Part shown: one piece after another, positions 31,542-41,131 of the stretch
How positions within the stretch are numbered: position 1 is the stretch's first letter
Layout: the number at the start of each line of letters is the position of its first letter
Assembly: GCA_021323475.1 (NCBI GenBank)
Contig: JAJQJM010000015.1
Coordinates: forward strand, 1 to 52,935
Length of the DNA stretch: 52,935 bases
Source: Vampirovibrio sp.
GTDB lineage: Bacteria > Cyanobacteriota > Vampirovibrionia > Vampirovibrionales > Vampirovibrionaceae
Direction: 5' to 3'
The notes under the pieces: generated by a model
What the model saw: the letters and a program-made list of their open reading frames with translations, nothing else
Database searches by the model: none
What the model was told of the DNA's origin: nothing
Translations under genes and position numbers: made by a program

Positions 31542-33320
31542 TTAACCGCCGTTGGCCTGCTCCCATTCCCATTGCTCGTCGTCCGTATCCCAGTGGCTGT
31601 CTTCTTCCAAATCTTCGTTGAGCCATTGCGTGGGGGTGAAGGTCAGGCGCAGTTCGTTTAAAAGCTGCTCCGGCGGTTTATGTTTCAGGTAAATCACAAA
31701 CCCGTCGTCATCGGTCCGGTGATCCAGCCAGTGAGAAATTAAGCGGGCTTCTTCAAACATGGCTTTGGGCACACTGGCCCGTTTCTTCGCGTTAATTTCC
31801 AGCGTGTTTACATGGGACTGTACCTGAGACAACCATGCCAGCAGCGCCTGCTCATCACCGGCGTGGGGATGATAGCTCAGCCACTCGAAGGGTTGACCCT
31901 GCACCACGGCCAGCAGGCGATACGTGTCGGGCTCGGCGGCGGGTAGAATCAATAGGCAATGGTGTTCCTCAATGGCTTTGGTCAGCCCGTAGCTGCGCAG
32001 TTGCAACCGTTCCAACAGATCCAGTTGCTCTTGAATCAAGGCGGCTTTTTCGAATTGCAGCGCCTCTCCATAAGCGTCCCGTTTGGCAATCAGGCCGTCA
32101 ATGGTATTGGATGGCTGCTGAGCCAGATAGCGCATAAAATCGACGACGCTTTCCTGGTAGTCCGCTTCCGAAATGAGCCCCGCGCAGGGGCCGCTGCACA
32201 ACCCTAGCTGGTATTGCATGCAAGGGGCGTTCCGGTGTTCGGCGAATTTGCGATCGGTGCAATCACGTAATTTAAATACGCGATTTAAAATTTCCAGTTT
32301 ATACAACAGCGACGATTTGCCGTTGAACGGGCCGAAGTAGGCCGCATTCGGATCATCCGTCTCGTGGGACACGCTGATTTTAGGAAATGGATCCGGGGTG
32401 GATACTTTCATAAACATCATGCGCTGGTAATCCTTGATTTTTTTGTTGAAAAACGGCTGATGCTGCTTAATCAGCCGGGATTCCAGCAGCAGCGCCTCCA
32501 ACTCGGAGCCGACCACCAGGGTGTCGATCATGGCTACCTGTTTCATCATGGCGGCAATTTTCTCAGGCAGGCGGGACTGCTTTTGAAAATAACTCCGCAG
32601 GCGGTTCCGCAGGTTTTTAGCCTTGCCGATGTATAAAATTTCACCCAGGCGATTCTTCATAAAATACACGCCGGGCTGGGTGGGATACTGTTTCAGCCGA
32701 TCGCGATCAAAGGCCAAATCGTTGCGGGTACGCCGCTGAAAGGGTTTGACCGTTGGGCATACGTTCAGCAGATCAATCAATGAGGACACTGCATGCCGTT
32801 GTTGCAGGGTTTCCAGTACCCGCAGCAGAATTTGGGCGGCCGCTCGGGCGGCTGCCTCCGGTTGCTGGATTTCTGCCGATGGAATCGCATAATGCTCAGT
32901 GAGATTGTTAAGATGGTGCCTGGGTAAGTCCGGTAGGGCTTTTTCCGCCAGCGTTTGCAGAAAAAACTGCCGTTCCCGTGGCTGGGTTAACCGAAAATGC
33001 CGATGGACGGCGTTGGTTTTTCGGGGGGAGCCGGTCCAGAAAATAATATCCCGCCCAATGAACGCGGCGATGTCGGGCAGTGCGTCTTGCAAGGCCGGTT
33101 GATTCAGCAGGGCGGAATTATACAGGCCGGTGCGCCGGGTAAATTCCTCGGGCAGCGTAAGGCCGGGATTGATGAGCAATTGCAACTCATCGGCAATCCG
33201 GTTATCCCGAATGCGCAGGCAGGACACCGCGACCACTTCCGCGTTGGATTGCGCGTCATTCAGCGTTTTGACGCTAACCACCGTAAACGGCAGCTTATAC
33301 AGTTGAACTGTCTCGCTCAT
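31542..33320 (-). CDS. UvrC-like GIY-YIG endonuclease with N-terminal DnaQ-type exonuclease-like domain
   Basis: LKQYPTQPGVYFMKNRLGEILYIGKAKNLRNRLRSYF (GIY-YIG), CMQYQLGLCSGPCAGLIS (UvrC cysteine region), UVR-like segment DAYGEALQFEKAALIQEQLDLL; N-terminus aligns by eye with the DEDDh exonuclease pattern. Confidence 0.85.
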   Translation of the reverse strand: MSETVQLYKLPFTVVSVKTLNDAQSNAEVVAVSCLRIRDNRIADELQLLINPGLTLPEEFTRRTGLYNSALLNQPALQDALPDIAAFIGRDIIFWTGSPRKTNAVHRHFRLTQPRERQFFLQTLAEKALPDLPRHHLNNLTEHYAIPSAEIQQPEAAARAAAQILLRVLETLQQRHAVSSLIDLLNVCPTVKPFQRRTRNDLAFDRDRLKQYPTQPGVYFMKNRLGEILYIGKAKNLRNRLRSYFQKQSRLPEKIAAMMKQVAMIDTLVVGSELEALLLESRLIKQHQPFFNKKIKDYQRMMFMKVSTPDPFPKISVSHETDDPNAAYFGPFNGKSSLLYKLEILNRVFKLRDCTDRKFAEHRNAPCMQYQLGLCSGPCAGLISEADYQESVVDFMRYLAQQPSNTIDGLIAKRDAYGEALQFEKAALIQEQLDLLERLQLRSYGLTKAIEEHHCLLILPAAEPDTYRLLAVVQGQPFEWLSYHPHAGDEQALLAWLSQVQSHVNTLEINAKKRASVPKAMFEEARLISHWLDHRTDDDGFVIYLKHKPPEQLLNELRLTFTPTQWLNEDLEEDSHWDTDDEQWEWEQANGG

Positions 33321-33622
33321 AAACTCTCATGGACTGGAACGCCCGCTGATACTCAGCATAAACGGGGGAACTGCTTAGGCGGACGACACTGGACCCTTAA
33401 AGTTCAAATATATAGAAGCTCGTCAGGTTTTGCAACAGTCTTTCCTGAAATGTAGAATAGGCAAGGGTTTTCGGCTTCGGGTGGCGCTGAATGCCTTCGG
33501 GTCGATCGGATGGCGTGACATTGGTGCATGGATGACAGGGGCAGCCAATCGGGTGTAGGATAAAAGGATGGGCATAGGCTGGGCCCTAATCCGGCGCAGA
33601 CAGAGTAGAAAGAGAGGGCGGT

Positions 33623-34093
33623 ATGACCGAGAAAGCCACATTTGCGGCGGGATGCTTCTGGGGCATTGAGGATGCCTTTATGCAACTGGAGGGTGTCGTG
33701 TCCACTCGGGTTGGCTACACCGGCGGGCATACCGAGAACCCGACTTACCGAGAGGTTTGCGGCGATACAACCGGCCATGCCGAGGCGGTGCTGGTGGAGT
33801 ACGACCCGCAGAAAATTTCCTACGACGCGTTGCTGAAGTTATTCTGGCAAATTCACAACCCTACCACGCTGAACTGTCAGGGGCCGGATATCGGCTCCCA
33901 ATACCGTTCCGCCATCTTCTACCACACGCCGGAGCAGGAGGAACAGGCCAAACGCTCAAAAGCGGAGATGGATGAAGCCGGGCGCTTCAAAGATCCGATT
34001 GTGACGGAAATTATTCCGGCGACCCCGTTTTACGAGGCCGAGGAATACCACCAGAAATACAACCAGAAGCACGGACGCCACTGTAGTATTTAA
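33623..34093 (+). CDS. msrA: Peptide methionine sulfoxide reductase MsrA
   Basis: [15 protein letters not shown]...[35 protein letters not shown]...FWQIHNPTT...[14 protein letters not shown]. Confidence 0.97.
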   Translation: MTEKATFAAGCFWGIEDAFMQLEGVVSTRVGYTGGHTENPTYREVCGDTTGHAEAVLVEYDPQKISYDALLKLFWQIHNPTTLNCQGPDIGSQYRSAIFYHTPEQEEQAKRSKAEMDEAGRFKDPIVTEIIPATPFYEAEEYHQKYNQKHGRHCSI

Positions 34094-34830
34094 GCGGGTT
34101 TCAATGCTTGCAGGAATTGGCTGACGGTTTCCGGTTTCAGGCCGGTGATTTTGGCGATATTGTCACCGATGCGGCTGGCGTTCCGGCTCAGGTAATTTTC
34201 GAACGCGTCCGGGCCTTTGCTGCCCGCAGCCTGATACAGCCGCTCCATGTAGCCGAACAGGTTGCTTAAAATTTCCGGCTCCAGCAATTGTTTTACGTTA
34301 TCGTGCGTAATGTGCTGTTTGAGCAGTTGAAATGCGCCATCCGGCAACACATGGGAGCCGATTCCCAACGTGCCGGTTGCAATGGCCTTGCATGCAATTT
34401 CGGATTTGGCGAATGTTAATAATGTTCGTCCGCTGGCGGACGTTAGAAATTCCTGCACTTTTGGGACGGATTCGCTGATTTTGGAAAGAATGCCGAAAAG
34501 CGGCTTTGGGCCTATGGACTGCAACAGTTTGCTCCCGGCAGCGATTAGCGCGGTCAAATTAATCGCCGCAAGGCCCTTGCCGCCAATTTTTTTCAGGATG
34601 GTTTTTCCGAACACCACGGCTGCGGTAATCAGTCCCAAGCCCAGTATCAAGCGTTTCAACAGGTTGGTTTTGGGAGCGGGTTTTACGGTTTCCGGTTCAG
34701 CCGCTTCGTTGTGTTTGTCATCGCTACCGAAGGTCGGGCTGGAAATCACTTTTGCAGCCGGACGACTGGCGCCGGTTGAATAGGCGTTGCCGGTTTTAAG
34801 AAAGGGACTGGTTTTATAAATAGAAACCAT
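34090..34830 (-). CDS. Hypothetical membrane-anchored protein with disordered N-terminus
   Basis: Low-complexity N-terminus with [10 protein letters not shown] segment [20 protein letters not shown], helical C-terminus; 4-nt convergent overlap with msrA. Confidence 0.7.
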   Translation of the reverse strand: MVSIYKTSPFLKTGNAYSTGASRPAAKVISSPTFGSDDKHNEAAEPETVKPAPKTNLLKRLILGLGLITAAVVFGKTILKKIGGKGLAAINLTALIAAGSKLLQSIGPKPLFGILSKISESVPKVQEFLTSASGRTLLTFAKSEIACKAIATGTLGIGSHVLPDGAFQLLKQHITHDNVKQLLEPEILSNLFGYMERLYQAAGSKGPDAFENYLSRNASRIGDNIAKITGLKPETVSQFLQALKPA

Positions 34831-34940
34831 AGTGTGACGCTTTAAATTGCAGTATTACTTGAATTAAATCCAAATATAAAAATTGTTGATAGGTGAAATC
34901 TCTCAACCTGATTTCAGGTGAAGGGCCGCCGTTGGTATTG

Positions 34941-34969
34941 CAAAAGAAAAGGCCCTGGAGAAGGGCCTA
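34941..34969 (-). terminator. Terminator of the 35037..35426 gene
   Basis: Minus strand: AGGCCCTTCTCCAGGGCCTTTTCTTTT. Confidence 0.7.
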
Positions 34970-35036
34970 TCTTTCGCTCCGGGGCTTGAATCCAAAGCGA
35001 AAGGTTTGGAAGTTGACATCGAGCCAAGGGGGAGCC

Positions 35037-35426
35037 CTATGCCAACTGGTTAAATTTCTTTCCGACACCGGCCGGTTGGCTGGCTGCGCCGAACTCGACG
35101 CTGCCGATTTTTTTCAGGGCCGACTGCGCTATGTAGCTGGCATTTTCCGCCGAGGTCAGGGCATCGGTTCCACCGGCGGGCGTTACCTCGCCGGCTTGGG
35201 CCAATGCTTGCGTTGCCAGACTTTGGATTGTTTTGAGGGCGAATGTGTCGCCGTTTTGGGCGGCGGATTGCAACTGGCTGATTTGCTTCAGCGCGTCTTC
35301 GGCCAGGGTGTTGGCATTGGCCGCCGATTGCAGCGCCTTGGCCTTTACGGCTTCCTGGTCGGCTTTGGGTTGGGGTTTAGCAGGGGTGGAAAGAGCGGGA
35401 GTCAACAATACGGTAGTCATAATCAA
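35037..35426 (-). CDS. Small Ala-rich helical hypothetical protein
   Basis: Ala/Gln-rich helical ORF; ATG at 35420 with upstream AGAAGG; terminator downstream. Confidence 0.65.
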   Translation of the reverse strand: MIMTTVLLTPALSTPAKPQPKADQEAVKAKALQSAANANTLAEDALKQISQLQSAAQNGDTFALKTIQSLATQALAQAGEVTPAGGTDALTSAENASYIAQSALKKIGSVEFGAASQPAGVGKKFNQLA

Positions 35427-35605
35427 TAGCCTTCTGAGGGTTGCTTTTCGCTGGGTTCATTCGCTGAACTTGCTTGTATGAAAGCGATTATGACCCCTTT
35501 GTTTCTATGTGAAATCACCCAAACCCATAGGTGAATATGCCTAAGTTCATGAGCGTACCCCTGCATTCGTTTATTCCATTGACAATGAATGCCATCAACC
35601 CATCC

Positions 35606-35637
35606 AAAAAAAGAAGGCCCAGCGTGTTGGGCCTTCT
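35606..35637 (-). terminator. Intrinsic terminator of the 35664..36158 gene
   Basis: Minus strand: AGAAGGCCCA-acacgc-TGGGCCTTCT-TTTTTT. Confidence 0.88.
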
Positions 35638-35663
35638 ATCGGATTTATGTGCTTTAAATGGGT

Positions 35664-36158
35664 TTAAGCGGGTTTGGCGCTGGAAAACAGATTCTTCACG
35701 AATTTGAAGGGTGCGGTCACGATGGTGGAAAGCGCACTCTTTATTTTACCGCCGATGCCGGTTGCGGCCTCTTCTGCGGTTTTAATGCCCAGCACGTTCT
35801 TGGCTTTGGCTCCAATTGTGGAAATACCGTTTTTCACAAAGTCCGGTGTCACGGTCACAAGGGTGGAGGCAATTTTTTCGTAATATTCCGGGCTGAATTT
35901 TTTCAGCGCGAACCCGCCACCGGCAATGCCGCCAATCACAATGCCACCAACCAGCAGCTTGTGCAGAAAGCTGCTTTTATTCTGCTGCTCCAAGCCGGGA
36001 TTACCCAAACCGGGATTGCCAATGATGAAAGGCTGTTGAAGGCCGTACAAACCGGGGTAGGGGGACTCTCCCTGATAGGCTGAGGGCATGTAGTATCCTG
36101 GCCCGCTAAACTTGGTTTTGGAGCCGGAAAAATTAGGCTGGATTGGAGAGATGCTCAT
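35664..36158 (-). CDS. Hypothetical membrane-anchored protein with PNFSG N-terminus
   Basis: SD AGAAGGTAA-N6-ATG; MSISPIQPNFSGSKTKFSG; TM LLVGGIVIGGIAGGGFAL. Confidence 0.72.
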   Translation of the reverse strand: MSISPIQPNFSGSKTKFSGPGYYMPSAYQGESPYPGLYGLQQPFIIGNPGLGNPGLEQQNKSSFLHKLLVGGIVIGGIAGGGFALKKFSPEYYEKIASTLVTVTPDFVKNGISTIGAKAKNVLGIKTAEEAATGIGGKIKSALSTIVTAPFKFVKNLFSSAKPA

Positions 36159-36284
36159 GGTCAGTTACCTTCTGTTTCGGGTCGCTGAGGGGCTGTGTGT
36201 TCGTATTAAAGCGGGTACTGCGTTTTTTGTGCTACCGGTTTCGTGGGTATTTTTTCCTATTTTGAAAGTGTGCTGATTTCTGCG

Positions 36285-37304
36285 TTAAGGTTTGGGTTTT
36301 GCCGGGATAACCAACTTGGCAGGCCAGCCACAGTTTTCGCGTATGGATTCCAGGAGCGTGGCTGTCAATTCTTTTGTACTAGGGGTTGCAAAATTATCAA
36401 GCACATTTTTCTTCACTTGTTCCATAAATTTCTCGTCGCTGGTTATGTTGGAAAGACGCGCTTTAAGCTGCTCTTCGGCCTGTGTCTTGTCTAACAGTTG
36501 TTCGAAGAAGTCTTTGGTCCAAGTCCGCTCAAGGCAATCCTGCAGGAACTTTGCGCCGACTTCGGACGATTCGCAACTTTCCAGCAATAGCTTGTCCCGT
36601 TTGGCAAGTTGCCATCTGTTGAGGGTTGCTGGATCTTTGCTTAATAACTCTTTTACGGATTTTGGCGTATCAGGCGACTTAAGCAACTCTTTCAGTTTTG
36701 CCTCCAATAAATCTTTTCTGCTTTTGGAGGGAAGCAAATTGTGCTTCACTTGAGTGCCCATCTCGCCCACAATGGCTTTGGGTAGAATCTTCATACCGAA
36801 ATACGCGGCAAGGCCCAAACCGGCCAGAGTGGAACCGGTGTTCAGCGCGAACTTGGACCAGTATTTTTTGCGTTGTTGCTCCGGGGTTATTTCCGGCGGC
36901 ATGGCATAAATAATGGTGGGCGGCGCTGCATAGTAGGGGGCCGGGTTATACGCGGGCCGCGCATACGGACTGGCGGGAGTGGCGTAGGGGGGGCGATACC
37001 CCCCGATGCCGGTGTTCAGGGATGGGGCTGGGTATGAAATAGGCGGCTGGGTGTAAGCTTGGGGAAAGAGGGATGTTTTTGGGATAGTGGAATAAATGCT
37101 GGAATAATTGGGCGTGGCTGTCTGATATGGGGACGGCGGATACGGTGCCGTGTTGAAATTGGAGGCCGGGAATGTCGGGTTCGGGGCAGGCGCGGAAGGG
37201 ACCATATGGCCAAACGGAACGGCGTTGGTCGCTGGACGGCGGGGTGTGCCGTAAGTGGGCGGATATGGAGTGGTTGCGTTATAGCCGGTGACATTAAACG
37301 CCAT
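36285..37304 (-). CDS. Hypothetical protein: Pro/Tyr-rich N-terminus, TM segment, charged helical C-terminus
   Basis: ORF 36285..37379; preferred start MAFNVTGYN at 37304 with AGGGGAA upstream. N-terminal ~150 residues rich in P/Y/A/T. Confidence 0.75.
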   Translation of the reverse strand: MAFNVTGYNATTPYPPTYGTPRRPATNAVPFGHMVPSAPAPNPTFPASNFNTAPYPPSPYQTATPNYSSIYSTIPKTSLFPQAYTQPPISYPAPSLNTGIGGYRPPYATPASPYARPAYNPAPYYAAPPTIIYAMPPEITPEQQRKKYWSKFALNTGSTLAGLGLAAYFGMKILPKAIVGEMGTQVKHNLLPSKSRKDLLEAKLKELLKSPDTPKSVKELLSKDPATLNRWQLAKRDKLLLESCESSEVGAKFLQDCLERTWTKDFFEQLLDKTQAEEQLKARLSNITSDEKFMEQVKKNVLDNFATPSTKELTATLLESIRENCGWPAKLVIPAKPKP

Positions 37305-37670
37305 GGCCGATTCCCCTGAGTTAGCGGTACACTTAAGATACGATCGGGTGAGTGAACTGTCTGTATAAAGTGGAAACAATATTTTTTGTGCTAGTGGAAA
37401 TTTCCTGATGAAGTAGGAAGTTTTTCCTATCTACAAACCGATCGGTTTGGGTTTTGATCAATTAAATCCGAAGGCTTGGTTTTTTCCATAGGCAAGGGGT
37501 TGCCTGCAAACCGGACTCTGTCGGATTATATCGGGCGGCCCCTAAAATGTCGGCCCGAAAAAAGTAAAATCAGGAAACTCGGATGAAACGGCCCAAAGTC
37601 CATACGGATTGATACCGTAGCGTCCCGCGCCCGGTTCCCAGCCATGCAACCCATATCGGAACATTGAACT

Positions 37671-38885
37671 ATGCCCCACCCCATAACGCCAGTCGTCATT
37701 CCGGAAAAGCACGTGCTTTGGACGGTCGTGCTGTTTCTGCTGGTGGGCTGCCTGCTGGCGTATGTGGATGACCAGTTCCGGCTGAACACCTTGCTGCTGG
37801 AAAGCGTCCACGCCTTTGTGGTGACGGCCATTTTTGTGGCTTGCCTGATTTTTGAGCGTATCTATCCTCATATCCGCCAATTCGGCTGGAGCAGCATTGT
37901 GTGGGGTCTGGCGTTCCTGATGATCGGCACCTGGACCGACCTGCTGGACGATCCGCCCTTTTACGTCAGCGCGGACGGATTTTTGTTTCCCTTTGGCCCT
38001 AGTTGGGAGCGCGCTTTCCTGAAAAAGACCCTGGGTTATACTACGGGCATCGGGCTGTTTGCGTTTGGCTTTTTCAACTGGATTCCGTGGATGATGAACA
38101 CCCGGCTGGACATCCACAAGCTGAACATTCGGTTGAGCAACACCAATCGCAACTTGAACCGCGCGCTGATGAGCCTGGATGAACACGTGGAGTCCGAACG
38201 GGTGAATATTTCCCGTGAGCTGCACGATGACGTGGCCCAGCAGCTTACCTTCATCAACATTCAGCTTCAGCTTTGCCGCAAGGAGATGGAATCCGGCGAC
38301 GCGGAGCGCATGGAAAACGCCCGACGAAAACTGAGCGAAATCAGCGCCAACGTTTCCGATGCGTTGAAGAGCGTGCGGCAAATCAGTGGGGATTTGCGGC
38401 CGCAATCGCTGTTTTCGCTGGGGTTAATCCCGGCCCTGGAGCAATTCATCGAGAAACTGCACCATCAGGCGCCGGAGGTGGAAATCCATCTGCGGTTTGA
38501 GCCGCTTGAGCCTTCGGCCACGCATACCCGCATTGAGAAACTCGCCAACGATCAGCAGTTGTTGCACCTGTTCCGGGTGATTCAGGAGGGCGTTCGTAAT
38601 GCGCTGAAACATGGCGCGCCCAGTGCGATTTGGATTACCCTTCAGGAAAGCCCCGCCCCGGATGCCGGGTTGCGCGGGGACGCCACGTGCCTGCTGATTC
38701 AGATTGAGGACAACGGCGTGGGTCTTCCGTGGAAGGAAATCCCGTCGGATGAAACGTTAATTTCCCAGGGACATTTGGGAATTGTCGGTTTAAAGGAAAG
38801 AGTCAAGGCGCTTTCCGGGGCGTTCGCGTTGTTTAATCGTGCGAATGTGCCGGGAACCTGCCTGGAGATTAGGATCACGTCATGA
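37671..38885 (+). CDS. Membrane histidine kinase, NarX/DesK-type (HisKA_3)
   Basis: TM-rich N-terminus; NISRELHDDVAQQLTFINIQLQL H-box; IQEGVRNALKHG; IEDNGVGLP; HLGIVGLKERVKALSG. Confidence 0.93.
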   Translation: MPHPITPVVIPEKHVLWTVVLFLLVGCLLAYVDDQFRLNTLLLESVHAFVVTAIFVACLIFERIYPHIRQFGWSSIVWGLAFLMIGTWTDLLDDPPFYVSADGFLFPFGPSWERAFLKKTLGYTTGIGLFAFGFFNWIPWMMNTRLDIHKLNIRLSNTNRNLNRALMSLDEHVESERVNISRELHDDVAQQLTFINIQLQLCRKEMESGDAERMENARRKLSEISANVSDALKSVRQISGDLRPQSLFSLGLIPALEQFIEKLHHQAPEVEIHLRFEPLEPSATHTRIEKLANDQQLLHLFRVIQEGVRNALKHGAPSAIWITLQESPAPDAGLRGDATCLLIQIEDNGVGLPWKEIPSDETLISQGHLGIVGLKERVKALSGAFALFNRANVPGTCLEIRITS

Positions 38886-39532
38886 TGCAAACCTGTAGCG
38901 TAAAGACCATTCGAATTCTGCTGGTGGATGATCATCCCATTCTGCGGCAAGGCATGCGGCAGTTGCTGGAAATGTTCGGCGGCATTGAAGTCTGCGGTGA
39001 GGCCGGCAACGGGGAAGAGGCCATTATGCAGGCCCTGGCCCAAAAGCCGGATATTATTTTAATGGATATCAACCTGCCCAAATTGAGCGGGTATGAATCC
39101 AGCCGGGCCATTTTAACCGCCTGGCCGGAGGCGCAGATTCTGATTCTGAGCAATCAGGACGATCCGCATGTGATGAAAAAATGCCTGGACTTGCCGGTGA
39201 AAGGCTTTTTGCTGAAGGATATCCAGATTGATGACCTGGTGGATGCCATCCGCCGGGTGCAAATGGGGCAACCCGTTGCCCTGGCCGAGGAATTGGCCGC
39301 CCGGCTGAACAAGGCGGATAAAAACCAGGCGGATCACGACGCCAACATCCTGACGGAGCGGGAGCGGGAGGTGTTATCGGCGCTCAGCAAGGGTTACTCC
39401 AATCAAAAACTGGCCGACCTGCTGGTAGTCAGCCCAAAAACCGTGCAAAATCACTTATACAGCATTTATCACAAAATTGGGGTTAGCAGCCGCTCCGAAG
39501 CGATTTTGTGGGCCATCGAGGCCAATCTTTAA
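38882..39532 (+). CDS. NarL/LuxR-family response regulator
   Basis: RILLVDDHPILRQGMRQLLE, IILMDINLPKLSG, LTEREREVLSALSKGYSNQKLADLLVVSPKTVQNHL; ATGA overlap with the kinase gene. Confidence 0.96.
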   Translation: MMQTCSVKTIRILLVDDHPILRQGMRQLLEMFGGIEVCGEAGNGEEAIMQALAQKPDIILMDINLPKLSGYESSRAILTAWPEAQILILSNQDDPHVMKKCLDLPVKGFLLKDIQIDDLVDAIRRVQMGQPVALAEELAARLNKADKNQADHDANILTEREREVLSALSKGYSNQKLADLLVVSPKTVQNHLYSIYHKIGVSSRSEAILWAIEANL

Positions 39533-39807
39533 CAGCCTCCAATGCCAATCCGAGAAATGAGGTTGACAGCCCGTTGGCTTTGACTCATGATTTCCACCTG
39601 AAAACACGATTGACCTCACTTAAGTTAGAAATACATTGATAATGACGTTGTCCGCACGAATTAGCTGCCAAATGATGATTTGTTCTCCGCTGGAGGGCGT
39701 TGTCGTTCGGTAGTCGGATTCAAGCCGGAAATCGCAGCAGCCGCCCTCCCCGCCGAGAGCGGTTTTTTTGTTTGTTACCCGACTTGTTAATCAAAAGGAG
39801 AAAAAAC

Positions 39808-41007
39808 GTGTCCGTTACCGGTTTCTACCCCAACGCCCGGGTTAATCTGGCGTTTTCGGGCAAGCGCGATGTAATGCCACATCGTCCGGCCTCTTCCGTT
39901 TCCGTCAAGTTCGGCCGGGAGCAACGCCCGACTAACAACATCTGGACCCTGACCGATTTTAACGATCAAACCTCCAACGCCAGGGCCTATCAACGGTTTC
40001 AGGAGGTGAGGGAATTTGTATCCGCCAATGCGCCGGCACTCACTCAGTTGAAAAAAGGCGGTATCCCGCTCAGCGCCCAAAGTCGGCAACTCACGAAAGC
40101 ATTCAGCTTCAACCCGGATAAAACCCCGGCCACCGGAGCGGTGGGCCAGCCGGAGCATATTGATATCGCCGACATCCCTGCCCGGAACATCGATTACGCT
40201 TCCCAGGCGCTGTTTGAGCTGGCGCAGGATCACAATAAAGACGTATTTATCCACGTGACCGACCCCGGTGTAGGATCCGGGAAGAAAGCGCATGAGCGCA
40301 GCATTCTGGTCACCCGGAATCATGGGGTGCATGTTGGCCCCAATAACGGCACCTTGGGCCTGTTAACCCAGTTTTTAAAGCGGAATAACGAACCCTATAA
40401 ATTGCTGGAAATTGATTTGAACAAAACCAACAAGCTGGAAGCCATTCGACATGGCAAGGCGGATAAAGTGGATACCGGTTCCACCTTCCACGGGCGGGAC
40501 GTATTCGCGGTGGCGGCAGGCGCCATTGCAGGCGGGCTGACGCCGGAATCGCTGGCTACGGATGAATCGAACTTAAACCCCATTGAGCCGGTTGTCTCCG
40601 ACTATGGTCATCTGGCTGAATTGCCCACCCAACCCGGACAGGACGTGGATGTTCGGGCCAACCGGGATAACACCGCCGGTAACTTGGTGCTGAACGCCGC
40701 CCTCTCTCAAGGGGAATTTGATGCGCTGCTGGCTAAAAACCCGGTGTTTACCTTAACCACGGATCAGGGTAAATCGCTAAAATTACCGTTAAAGCGCACC
40801 TTTGGGCAGGTAAATCAAGGTGAACCGTTAATTTACCTGGGCAGCAAGCGTTCCCCTGATTTGAGCAAGCGCTTCCTGGAAGTGGCCCTGAATTGCGGCG
40901 ATGTGGCCCAGTCACTGGGCTTGGATAAACAGGAAAAGCCTGCCCGCATAAAGCTGGCGCTCACGCAACAGGATGAGCCCCGGAAATCGCTGAACCTGGA
41001 CGCTTAA
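39808..41007 (+). CDS. SAM hydroxide adenosyltransferase / SAM hydrolase (DUF62) family protein with N-terminal extension
   Basis: IWTLTDFNDQT; HIDIADIPARNIDYASQALFEL; VFIHVTDPGVGSGKKAHERSILV; VGPNNGTLGLL; STFHGRDVFAVAAGAIAGG. GTG start with AAAAGGAG upstream. Confidence 0.88.
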   Translation: MSVTGFYPNARVNLAFSGKRDVMPHRPASSVSVKFGREQRPTNNIWTLTDFNDQTSNARAYQRFQEVREFVSANAPALTQLKKGGIPLSAQSRQLTKAFSFNPDKTPATGAVGQPEHIDIADIPARNIDYASQALFELAQDHNKDVFIHVTDPGVGSGKKAHERSILVTRNHGVHVGPNNGTLGLLTQFLKRNNEPYKLLEIDLNKTNKLEAIRHGKADKVDTGSTFHGRDVFAVAAGAIAGGLTPESLATDESNLNPIEPVVSDYGHLAELPTQPGQDVDVRANRDNTAGNLVLNAALSQGEFDALLAKNPVFTLTTDQGKSLKLPLKRTFGQVNQGEPLIYLGSKRSPDLSKRFLEVALNCGDVAQSLGLDKQEKPARIKLALTQQDEPRKSLNLDA

Positions 41008-41038
41008 GCAACATACCATTTATTTAAATTCATTCAAA

Positions 41039-41075
41039 ACCGGCTGCCGGAATAGCATCGGCAGCCGGTATTTTT
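41039..41075. terminator. Intrinsic terminator
   Basis: ACCGGCTGCCG-gaatagcat-CGGCAGCCGGT-ATTTTT. Confidence 0.85.
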
Positions 41076-41131
41076 AGTGGCGGCATCGATACATTGGCCT
41101 GCCATTGGCGCTTTATAATCAGTCCCTGCCG

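Noticed and set aside
35233-35481. Plus-strand ORFs overlapping the 34-37 kb hypothetical genes
   Set aside because: Minus-strand frames have SD sequences and matching terminators; plus-strand frames do not.
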